From: Eretmocerus hayati
Lineage: Eukaryota > Arthropoda > Insecta > Hymenoptera > Aphelinidae
DNA: 64,000 bases
NCBI GenBank assembly: GCA_029851415.1
Contig: CM056743.1
Location: 71,316,686 to 71,380,685 of the forward strand
Reading direction: 5' to 3'
Both the position numbers and the translations under genes were made by a program. Numbering within the stretch: position 1 is the stretch's first letter; every line of letters starts with the position of its first letter. The notes under the pieces are model-generated. The model did not search any database, had not been told where the DNA came from, and worked only from the letters and a program-made list of their open reading frames with translations. Positions 20,990 through 32,331 of the stretch are shown in pieces.

Positions 20990-21359
20990 TCTTACCTTGG
21001 AAAATCCTCTACTTGTTAGTTGCCCTAGCTGTAACAATGAATTATATTCGAGTAATGATTGGTCCAGGAGAGAGGAGACGGTATGTATTCAACCGTCACA
21101 CCCCTCCCCCAGATGCAGGGTAGCCAGTTGACGTACCAGCTCGAGAACTACCCTCTCTCAATCTGGACCAATTTAGGAGATGGACCAATTCGGTCATAAA
21201 AATAAAAAGTTGATTTTGGTCGACATGTCTCGAACTTTCCTGTAAATTGAAAGGGATTCGATATCAAGAGTGAATACGATTTCTTCAAAAAACGGTTGGG
21301 GATTCATTCATACGACCATGAAATCCACTTTATCACGCAACTACCCTGCTGCAAAAGAT
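20990..21359. other. AT-rich flank, nothing recognised
   Basis: This is right flank of the first retroelement nest and left flank of the 54-bp satellite. No coding region or structured repeat is evident. Confidence 0.5.
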
Positions 21360-24300
21360 CGATTGGGATAGATTGAAAACCAATCGAATCCTATCAGGAT
21401 GAATACATTTTAATCAGTTCTATCATTCAACCGGCGAGAGCAGTATTGGAATCCAATGCAGATCAATCGAACATAGACCCAATCTAGCTGAATCCTGAAT
21501 TGTAGATTTGAGATCACAACGGCCAATCGAATTCGATACTGTTGATGAGGATTGATGTAAGCGGATATAATCCAATACTAGTATTCAGCGTAGGATAGGA
21601 TCCGGATGGATGGATGAAAGATCTTTGCTGGTTCAATATGTTTGAATGAACCAGTACAGTATTGGAATCAATCTAATTGAATGATGGATCCCGTCTCCCA
21701 CTGCTCTATCGAGATCAATGCTTCAGAAACTGATTCAACTTGCGAAACGATACTAATTGTCTATCCTAACCAATCCCGAATGACAGACGCATGGTCTCTA
21801 TCCTCCTCAATACTTACGATCAGTATTGAACTCCTCTGGTTCTCATATATTTGAATCGAATTCAATACTGCTGAGCAGGATTGGTATGGATTGAGGATAA
21901 GTTTCGCTATCGGTCTGAATCCTGCCAGGCAGCATTGAGTCAACTCCGTCAATCGATTTCAATGATGACCCAATCACTCATTGCGTGATTGACCAATCGA
22001 GATGAATACTACAGGATCGGATTGGAATCGTGGGTACATGCTAATTCTATCCTTCTCAATACTCACAATCAGTATTGAACTCTTCCTGATTTCATATATT
22101 TGAATCGAATTCAATACTGCTTGGCAGAATTGGAACGGCCTGAAGATGAGTTTTACTATAAGGTCTGCAATGCTGAAAAATCAGTATTGAAATTGATTGG
22201 GGCGGATTGAGATCTCGATGCTTCCAATACTGGAAGACGGTACTGGAATCGATTGGGGCAGATAGGATTTCGAGTCCTCAATACTAACAATCATAATTCA
22301 GGTATATTGACGTATATAGAATATACGGTATCCAATGTTAGAGGTCAGTATTTGGATCTATTGAGGCAGATAGGACTTCCCACTCGCAATCTGATACACA
22401 GCATTCGGATCGACTCGGACGAATGGGTTATAAGGTCTGCAATGCTGAAAATCAATATTGAGACCGATTGAAGCGGATTGAGATCTCGGGGTTTCCAATA
22501 CTGGAAAACAGTATTGGAATCGACTGAGGCAGATAGGATTCCAAGTCTTCAGTACAGATGTTCCGCATCCAAATCGATTCAAGTAATTCTGATATAAGGT
22601 CTGCAATGCTGAACATCAGTATTGAGATCGATTGAAGCGTATTGAGATCCCGATATTCCCAATACTGGAATACAGTACTGGAATCGATTGGGGCAGATAG
22701 GATTCCAAGTCCTCAATACTGATATTCAGCATTCAATCCTACCCAGATAAATATGATATAAGGTCTTTAATACTGAGAAGCAGTATTGAGATCGAGTGAA
22801 GCGGATTGAGAACCCGATGTTTCCAATACTGCAAAACAAGTCTGCAATCGATTGGAGCGGATGGGATTTCAAATCCTCAATACTGATATCCAGCATCCAT
22901 TCCGATTCAGGTGAATAGTCTATAAGGTTTCCGATGCTGAAAATCAGTATTGAGATCGATCGGAGCTGATTGAGATCTCAATGTAACTAGTACTGGAAAA
23001 CAGTACTGGAATCGATTGGGGCGAATAGGATTCCGAATCTCCAATACTGATTTTCAGCATTCAAGTCGATTCAAGTAGATAGGATATAGGGTTTCTAATG
23101 CTCACTTTCAGTATTGGGATCGATTGAAGTGGATTGAGATAGCGATCTACCCAATACTGAGGGACAATACTGAAATCGATTCAGGATATTAGGATATAAG
23201 GGCTACAATACTCACAGTCAGTTTTGAGATCGATTCAAGTGGGTTAAGATCTCGATGTTCTCAATACTGGGAAACAGTACTGGAATCGATCGGGGCAGAT
23301 AGGATTCCCAGTCCTCAATACTGACATTCAGCATTCAAATCGATTCAGGTAAATATCATATAAGGTCTGCAATGCTGGACATCAGTATTGAGATCGATTG
23401 AAGCGTGTTGAAATCCCGATATTCCCAACACTGCAAACGAGTACTGGAATCAATTGGGGCAGATAGGATTCCAAGTCCTCAATACTGATATTCAGCATTC
23501 AATCCGATACAGGTAAATATGATATGAGGTCTGCAATGCTGAAAGTCGGTATTGAGATCGATTGAAGCGGATTGAGATCTCCGTGTTTCCAATACTTGAA
23601 AACGGTATTGGAATGAGTTGGGACAGATACGATCTCAATTCTCCAATACTGATTCTCAAAATTCAAAGCGATTCAAGTAGATTGGATATCATGAGGTCAC
23701 TTATGCTTACATTTAGTATTGAGATCGATTGAAGTGGATTGAGATAGCGATCTACCCAATACTGAGAGACAGTACTCAAATCGATTCAGGTTATTGGGAT
23801 ATAAGGGCTCCAATACTTCCACTCAGTATTGCGGTCGATTGAGGCGGATTGAGATCATTATGTTCCCAGTACTCGAAAACAGTACTGAAATCGACTGGGG
23901 CAGGTAGGATTTCAAGTCCCCAATACTGATATTCAGCATTTGAATCGATTAAGGACGATGAATGAACTTGTCAATGCTCATATCCAGTATTGGGACCGAT
24001 TGACGTAAGTGAGTTATTGAAATTCCCATTCCTGAAAGGTAGTATTGGAATCGATTGAGGCCGATAGAATTCGAGTGGCATGACGCTAAGCGGCGTTTCG
24101 ATGACCATCTCAGTTTGCATCCAAATACTATGGGATTGCTTTCTCGCAAGCGATGAACCATCTCTCCTGTTCCTATATAAGACTGATGAGTGGAAGAACC
24201 TCCAAATAGCATTCAGTTATGTAATGCGATGATATGTTAATGCGATCATGATTAGAATAAGTATTGGATTGTATTGAAACCTTAGCTGTAATGTGAGTGA

Positions 24301-24900
24301 TGTATATGTAAGACGTTGATTTTTAATAATGACTGAAAGTTAGTATTGAGGTCGATTGAGACGGATTGAGTTCTCGATGTTCCCAATACTGAAAAACAGT
24401 ATTGGAATCGATTGAGGCAGATAGGATCTCAAATCTCCAATATTGATATCCAGCATTCAAATCGATTCAGATAAATAGGATATGAAGACTCCAATACTTC
24501 CACTCAGTATTGCGGTCGATTGAGGCGGATTGAGATCTCGATGTTTCCAATATTGGGAAACAGTATTGAAATCGATTGAGGCAGATAGGATTTCGGAATT
24601 CCATTAATGATATCCAGCATTCAAATCGATTCAGATGAATAGGGTTTGAGGTCTCCGATGCTTCCAGTCAGTATTGAGGTCGATTGAGCCGGATTGGGAT
24701 ATCGATGTTTCCATTACTGAAAAACAGTGTTGGAATCGATTGAAGTATAGATAGGCCCCTTAACATGTCAATGATTTTTTATGGCATTGACACAGATTCG
24801 AATCGCGATATTCTATCAAGAGAATCAGCATCCATACAGATAGAACATCGTCTTCCGAATACTGGCAGTAAGTATTGAAATCGATTGGCAATCTCACTTT
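21360..24900. repeat. Diverged satellite: ~54-bp subunits in ~160-bp trimers
   Basis: Phrases such as CAGTATTG, GATCGATTGA and GGGGCAGATAGGAT recur throughout. The last lies at about 22258, 22528, 22689, 22851, 23011, 23293, 23456 and onward, giving steps of ~160 bp or near-multiples of 54. Each trimer has three subunits of about 54 bp, each starting with a dyad of the form CAATACTG-N5-CAGTATTG followed by ATCGATTG and a subunit-specific half. Periodicity is clearest at 22.2-23.9 kb and decays at both ends. No coding potential is seen. Confidence 0.85.
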
Positions 24901-25230
24901 CAATGCGTAAAGTCTGCATTGGTGAAGATTGGTCTATACTGTTCGAATCATGATCAACATCATTGATCGTTATTGAACTCCAATCTTCCTCAATCCTGAA
25001 AGTCATGTTCCAAATTCATCATAAAATTCTAGATTCAGAACGATTGGATGTATTTCAATCGAATCCAATCGAACTTCTGCAGCAGGGTATTCGTACGAAT
25101 TCCGGATCACAGATCACTGCAGAGCGTCTCTTCACTGCACTGTTCTGCACTATTGTGCCACAGAGGAATCACTCGGTTTCACTGAACCACTAGGTCTCTT
25201 GAATTGACCGTCACTATTAGACCATACTAT

Positions 25231-25304
25231 GCATACAGTACACTGATCATTCATTGCATACAGCACTCTGATCATACATTGCATACAGTACGCTGATCAT
25301 ACTT
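25231..25304. repeat. 25-bp tandem repeat, three copies
   Basis: Three consecutive 25-bp units begin GCATACAG and contain CTGATCAT, at 25231, 25256 and 25281, with few differences. Confidence 0.85.
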
Positions 25305-27624
25305 CGGACTTTTGTCACGTATTCACGCCTTGTGCATTCAGATCATACCATATTTCGCTCAATCCATACTTTTCATACAAATAGCGCACAAATTAGATAT
25401 AAAATCAGGATTGATTGACTATTTTGTCACATGATTATTCGGTCGTAGACCTTATATTAGAACATGGCTTGTTCATCGAAAATTCGGTACATTGGTACAC
25501 AAAATGAAAATGAATAGAAATTTGTCGAATGACGGGCAAGCATTTTTCCCATGAATGTTGGGAAATCAACGTAATACTTTTCGGTAAACTTCTACATTTT
25601 CTAGATAATGGTCACTGACCTTGTTTTCCCTAATCTGAAATTGCAAGAAGTTTGTAACATAATGGAGATTCGATCGAATGATCATATTGAAACTCAAACC
25701 TGTAGATTATCGGAAGTATTGAAAGAGTATTCAGAGAGAATCGGTAATAGACCTTCGTACTTACTAATACTGAAATTGGTCAACGGACTTCATTCCATTC
25801 GAGAAATTCGAGTAGGGATATGCAACGGGAATTTAATAGAAGGATCATATCAAGGAATTAAACTAGTATCGAAAATCTTGGGAAAAATTGGAAAGATCCC
25901 ATCTGTTATACCAAATAAATAATAAACTTCTCATGGATCATACCAATCAAAACAAATTAGTTTCGTACGCAACTATACAAAGTTCAGTTCACAACAAACT
26001 CAAAACATATTGTAATATTGTACAAAAGTTGATGAATTTCATCATGGTCGATTGACCTTATCATTGATCTCTACTCGAGAACACGGTAAATTCGAATGCT
26101 CATTGGTCATCTTAAATAATAAGGCTCATTAAAGAGGAAATTGTTTGTTGTAATCCATGTTCACACACTGGAACGTTCATTTGGTTCGATGAGGTCAATT
26201 CTTCTCTCCCTCGAAGAATCTTCCTCCGGAACGATGTTTATCTTCAACTGCAGTCAGTAGCACGTATATGCTTGCTACGGGCACAAGGCTGCTCTTGCGC
26301 CTATGATGTCGCTATGCCTCCTCCCAGGCAAGTCCTTTGGTCTAAATTTGTCGTAACGACGCTATGTGGTTGTATTGGCCTCATAAGCCTTGGATTGATT
26401 GAGAGTGATTGATCTGCTGATCGAAGGTCATGGGTTGTATAAAATTCGAGTCCAATATCACGACTAGATAATGTCGGCAATAGCTCGTCAAAATCGAGGT
26501 TAGATTGCTCTAGCCACGTGGATAGATTGGTTCTGTGTGGTGAGCTAACAAATTAAGATGCTAAGTCAGATCTTGAGGACCAGGAAATCTAACAATCATT
26601 GCAAGGCTACCGCACACTGAAAACTACAACATGATGCATGTAGGCAGAAAATGTGCTTCGTCAGACAATAGTGCGTTCTGAGGCTTGATCGATGTTGAAT
26701 TGGCGAATTGTACTTGAAAATGGTACTTTGTTATTCGCACAACGCTTGTGCATGGGTGAGAAGAGAAGAATATGTATAATTATCTATTTGCATCTCTTCA
26801 TCATGAGCATGAAGCTCGGCCTCGATCTTGGTAGAAACGAGGTGAAATGCTTTATTGGCCGGTCGAAATAGCTCAGACTCGACTTCATACTCAGACTAGG
26901 GTTCGCAATCGATTCTACGACCATCAAATGTCTCATTACGGTTTCAATTACCTTTAAAATTTGGACAGTGCAAGTCAGTAATGCGATATTGCCCACAAAA
27001 TCCCACATTATATTGAACCTGGGGGGGGGGGGGCGCAATTGACAAGAACAAGGTTGATCAGGCCCATTCCTCGTCTTGATGCAATTCCAGATTCAGAGAA
27101 TTCTACAATCCAATTGGGCTGACAGGTTTGCACTACAATACGCGCTAGTTTGTCGGAATCTAAGATTCTGACTGCGATTGTCCGATGGAGAACGAACGGT
27201 CGTAAAAATGATCGAGGTAAACGGATGTTGGAAAAAACATATCACACGAAAAGAGCCATGGAAATCGATGACATCCAGAGGATTCGTGAAGGACTCAGAA
27301 GACGTACCTTCCCTTGGGATGTCAAGACAAATCTCTGCCCTCACGTGATGGCAATTATTGATTCATTGTTCCAATTGAGAGAGAGCCAAATCAAAGTGAT
27401 TACTATTTTGACAGAGCCATGATTGCTCGTACAATATTTCATGCCCAAATAGGCCAATTGAACAAAAGTCATGCCTGGCAATGAAGAATGAGTACAAGAT
27501 TGAGCAGTTTGAACATCCATCGATACAGTAATAATTCTGCCTGTAAAAATCAGAATTCGACAAAAAATCATGATTTGGCATGATTTCTCGAAACAAATCG
27601 AAATTTCATTGAATGCGCTACTCA
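25305..27624. other. AT-rich region, only short unrecognised open frames
   Basis: Two open frames stand out slightly: 25608-25922 (+, 104 aa) and 27150-27422 (+, 90 aa, rich in Arg/Lys). I recognise neither, and neither has a supporting neighbour or clear splice context. A run of G lies near 27019-27033. Treat the rest as intergenic or intronic. Confidence 0.3.
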
Positions 27625-28600
27625 CTATGCGCTTCCAGAGTAATTTTCAAGTACTTCAGAATCGTTTAAGATTGCATGGAATTGCGGTGAAAGATATGTA
27701 AATTCTGAGCACTGTCCGGATTCCATTTTTTTTGTCCTCGATCCGCTTGGATACGGGGGATATTCCTCATCGATCGGTCGAGTAGACTCGACAATGATCT
27801 GGTATTCAGTCCGGTCTGTGCAATTGATAATTGGACCATATAACCTATATTGTGGGCTGATGTAATATTCAACAACTCCCACTGCTCATCGGTAAAATCT
27901 TCAACGCCGACAGATGCGGGTTGTGCACTAATCAAATCTTCTTGCGTCAAGGATTGAACAGTGAAAGGGTCTGACGGGCCCTCTTCGCCCTTCACCGTCG
28001 TTGTACTTTTTACAGGAACAAGAATTGCATCACAAGATAACGTGAAGTATGGTTGCAGCAATCAATTGTGGATATATTGGTCCAACAAATGTTCTAGGAA
28101 TATCAATATCATTCAAAACCCATAAGCGAATATTTTCTAATTCAGTGTCAAGCCACCAATGAGATTGATCACTGATTGGATTTGCATTGTCATAATGAGA
28201 GAACGACGTGGCAGGTTTCTTGGAACATGGTTCCGTCTGTTGGTCATTGACCGCTCTGTTGCCAAGGGTTATATTTTCCACGGAGAATTCGAAAGATCTT
28301 ACTCAATTTTCGACTCTCTGAGAATTTAGGACAGTAATTTCTCGACACTCTGTCCGAGAGCACTTCTAGCAAGTTTTACTTCTCAACTGGGACCTAATTC
28401 TTGTCCTTATTACGGTCACTTTTGACGACCAGTTCAAACTTGAGTTCGACATCGGCATAATTGAATTGGCGTTCGCTTGTAATGAAGACGAACATAAGCC
28501 TCTGGTGCCTTGTGCCACAAGTATCTTCATTAATGCTGAAGTTTCCGTCGATTGATCCTCGTGCAGCTTCATAAAAAAATCATGCAACTCAATCTACGGG
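27625..28600 (-). pseudogene. Possible decayed protein-coding relic, family unknown
   Basis: Several minus-strand segments read like protein rather than random sequence, but in different frames. 28380-28580 includes L-M-F-V-F-I-T-S-E-R-Q-F; 28030-28281 includes H-W-W-L-D-T-E-L-E-N-I-R-L-W-V; 27870-28040 includes S-L-T-Q-E-D-L-I-S-A-Q. At about 27870 the plausible frame changes again, with runs such as Y-R-L-Y-G-P-I-I. Stops and frame changes separate them, so it is not an intact gene. I cannot assign a family. Short exons are an alternative, but I see no consistent GT/AG pairs. Confidence 0.28.
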
Positions 28601-28685
28601 CACATTATTCTATGTCTTAAACATTCGAGTGGCATTTGCAGAAACTCGCAGTTATATTTCGTCATATAGGTGACTAAACGGAAAA

Positions 28686-29060
28686 AATAGAATAGTATAT
28701 CACGCAACAAGTGCGAGAAGGTCAATTTCCGCACAAGTTGCCAAACGAGTGCGAGAAGTTAATATTCACGCGCGAGTTGGCAACGTGTGCGGTAACTTCT
28801 CGCACGTGTTGCGTATACTATTTTCTGCAACTGTGCGCGAAGTTGTAATCAAATGCACCATTGTCCGAGCAAGATCATCTTGAAAACTTAAATTCAGAGG
28901 GTGAATTCACAGTTCCAAAATATGACGTGACATCATATTTTGGAACTGTGCGTGAATGAAAATGCATTAGAGCGAGAAGTTACATTCACGCACACTTCAC
29001 CAATGCGTGAATGTGAAACTGTGCGAGAAGTCATTCACGCATTACTTCTCGCACTGTAAA
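28686..29060. repeat. Cluster of imperfect palindromes with GCGAGAAG motifs
   Basis: An inverted repeat at about 28689-28826 has arms of ~50 bp, both containing GCAACAMGTGCGAGAAG. A second pairs around 28904-28956 (AGTTCCAAAATATGA and its complement). A third at about 28975-29060 repeats GCGAGAAGT and TTCACGCA in both orientations. The cluster looks like remnants of small foldback or MITE-type elements. No coding content. Confidence 0.75.
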
Positions 29061-30079
29061 TAATGAAGAGGAGTCTCATTTTTTCACAACTTTGCGCACA
29101 CAGTTGCAAAAAATTGATTGAAATTCAGAAAAATTGATTTTGCCGTTATTATTGGTCACAAGCTCTAGGCAAACAAGTATAGATATGGAATTCTATCCAG
29201 GAAAAGTGTAGGTTCCTCACCAAAGCAAAATTCAGTAGGCAAATTTTGAAAGCTATAATACCGAAATCTCTTATTCGAACGAATGCACTCAATGGGACAA
29301 TTCTGGATGTTATGATGGTCACTATTAGCTATATACATTCAGCATTCCTTAAATACGACCGCATTCATTCATGACAAATCATGAGTGGTCAATGGTTCAA
29401 TGATTGATAGGTTTCAGAAATGATCGGATAAAATGACCAATATTTCAACAAGAGTCAAAGAAAAGTCGACAAAAATGTCATATACAATCTTATTCTCCCA
29501 GGCACCGAAGTGCTCGGGCCCTCAAAAGTTTCCTGTATTCAACGCAAAATTTTGAAAAATTTCATTCAAAACTCAAGGATTGACGGCCAATATACGACCA
29601 AGTAACTCAAATTGCAATAATTTTTGCGTACATGAATAGAATTCATGATATCAATTCATAGAAAGGAAACGAGGACTATGTCTAAGAGTTCTCTGCCTTC
29701 GGGCAAATTTTTCGAATTATTTGATCACATGGAATTTACAATCAGTGCTACAGGAGTTGTGCTACATTCTTGGATATTTATACACTTCACAAGGTTCCGT
29801 CTGGCTCATTGTGCGTATGGATGCACGTACAGTGTTCGCATATTGTATTCAAGGTATGTCAAAATTTCTCGAGAGTTTTTGACAGTAAAGTCGAAATATA
29901 CCAAGATTGATAAATTACATCGAAATACTTTTAAAACGTCAAAAAATGATTTCTCGGAATTTGTTTGATCCCAAATTCGTTATTCATCATATACGTTATT
30001 CATATTCATATACTCTAACATCGGGTGTTATTTGCGGAGAAGATTCGACTTGGGTCGTAAATTGTTGAGATAATTGACA
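29061..30079. other. AT-rich, nothing recognised
   Basis: No repeat unit or convincing open frame was seen. A 107-codon open frame at 29645-29968 (+) has no recognisable feature. Confidence 0.4.
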
Positions 30080-30960
30080 ATAACAATTTTCAGCATCAGC
30101 GCACGCACTCAGATCCACACTTTATTCGGACTTCGTCCTATCTTGCACGCCGATTCGATAGCGCAACGCTCGATCATACGTACATCACTATATCTATACA
30201 TATATATTGGGAATCTCAGTATATCTATATATATTCTCAGAAAAGTCAAGATATATCTACTTATACAGATCAAAAACAGATTCGGTCGATGGCACCATAA
30301 CTCATTCATTTTAGAATTGGTCAGATCAATTTGACCTATTTTCGAAAGAGATCGTGAATTTGTTGATCAATATTGTTAATAACAACTTTATATTGCAATG
30401 CACGAGAGTGCTTGAATCATAGCCAATTTATTGTCAATTGTAAAATTTTTTGGAATTCCACATGTGACGATGCAGAGGGAACGGTAGGAAACCATTCAAA
30501 AGACTCAATTTCAGCTTGGAAAATTGTGAAGTAAACAATCCAACGCAACAATCATTGTGCACGCATCGACCGTGATTCAATTACGAATTCTCACAGACAC
30601 CACTGTATCCATATCGGTTGCTTGAGCGTATTATCACATGTATTTATATCCCAAGAAACATCAAATTATGTCTATATATATTAGTGAGATGAGAAACGAG
30701 ATTGGTCGATGGCCCCGAAATATAGTCGTTCTGAATTCGATCCACTGAAATCGACCTAATATTTATCATACAACTGGAATTCGTTCATACAATTGTTGAC
30801 AACAATCGTATTTCCATTGCACAAGGGTGCTAGAGTCATGAATATTTTATTTAAACTCAACGGAAAGTTCTCAGAATTTCTCTAAGTGGATTGAAGAGCA
30901 GTGGTCAAAAACCATCAGAACTGACTCAAATTGCAACAAAAATTGTCAAAGTTATCAATT
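30080..30960. repeat. Diverged tandem duplication, unit ~419 bp
   Basis: Landmarks recur in the same order about 417-420 bp apart: GGTCGATGGC (30286 and 30703), GCACRAGRGTGCT (about 30400 and 30819) and AAACCATYARAA (about 30490 and 30910). The two units are diverged and non-coding. Confidence 0.65.
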
Positions 30961-31908
30961 AATAATAAATTTTAGGTGCACATTAATCAGCGATTGCTTT
31001 CAGAATTTCTTAGTTGAACGCACGAACTTCTAAAAATTTGTGGGGCACAGTAGAACGCCGCAACGTTTGAATACGCATTGCACTATTCCGGTATATCTGT
31101 ATATATCGCTGGTTTCCCGCTAGCTTTGCTGCACGCTTTTCAAAGCGCGCGTTTCACAAACATACACTTGTTGCATACCGAGTGTCGGATCGGAAAATAT
31201 TCGAAAAAACTATATCGCACGCACGAAATATTACGGTCAAGAATATTCATACAGCTATCTCTTTCGCACACACGCACGGGCGAGCAGAGAAAATTTTGAC
31301 TCGATTTGGGAGCGAGCGACGGACGGTGATCACGCGATGTTTATTATGCCCATATATGGCAATAAGGCACGAGCCGTTTGCATGCCTCTCCTGCCGAGGT
31401 ACCGGAAAGTCGCGAAACCCGATGAGCGTGCCATTGCTCCGAAAATTTCAAGCAAAATGGCCATTTGACCAAACGTTTACGAACGTTGGATAATAAAAGT
31501 CCAACCCGCGCTGAGATTTTCCGTAATCGGCACTCTCACGCCCACGCTCATACACGCATATCAACGAACACTATTACGTGCTCAAATTTGCGTGCATCTC
31601 ACTCTAATTTCATAAGGAAACAGAACCGAGTCGGGCGCTATATGAGGGAATTTATTCTGTCATATCCAGGCATAGCCTGGTTCATTATTTCGTGGGTTCT
31701 TATTCTGTACTCATGTCTTAGGGGAAGGTGGAATGACCAAAGCATGAGGTTAATTTGAGTACCGAGGCTTTAATGAAGTGATGAAAAGAGAATGAATATT
31801 CACAAAAATATTTACAAATGGTAGAATAACCTTGAGACACATTTGAACTCGAACACGTAACAAGGAGGGCACGAGGAAGAAATCATATTCACTGTAGGCC
31901 ACAGGGAG
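30961..31908. other. Left flank of second retroelement nest, nothing recognised
   Basis: Between 31.1 and 31.7 kb the base composition is more balanced and several short overlapping open frames occur. None is recognisable. This could be promoter or 5' leader DNA of a host gene, but no supporting signal is seen. Confidence 0.3.
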
Positions 31909-31942
31909 GGAGAGAGAGAGAGAGAGATTGATTGATTGATTA
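31909..31942. repeat. (GA)n and (ATTG)n at the 3' end of element B
   Basis: On the B strand this reads (AATC)n followed by (TC)n, the same arrangement as the tails of C and C2. Confidence 0.95.
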
Positions 31943-32331
31943 ACCTTTATTCGCCCGAGGGCAAAATTAAAGAATACAGTAGCATAATTCACATATATTA
32001 CACCTACATAATAAATATATAAAGATGTATAGATATTTCTCTTTTTGGTCAAGGAATATTAGAATCATCACAGAAAGTGACTAGTCATTTTGAGGCATCG
32101 AAGGATGCATAAAAGTCAAGTGAGAGAATGATAAGATACATTTTCATATACAAATATCAGTCTTTACGATAACGATCGAGAAGGAGAGAACATTTTCATG
32201 TAGAAAGGCATAGAAAAGGCTTGGGCCCGCAGAATTATCACAGGAATCACAATCCAGTGACGAAGTAGCCACGTATATAACTCTTTTAAAATAGGAAACG
32301 CTGATTGAAAAGTGCCCATACCTATCACAGT

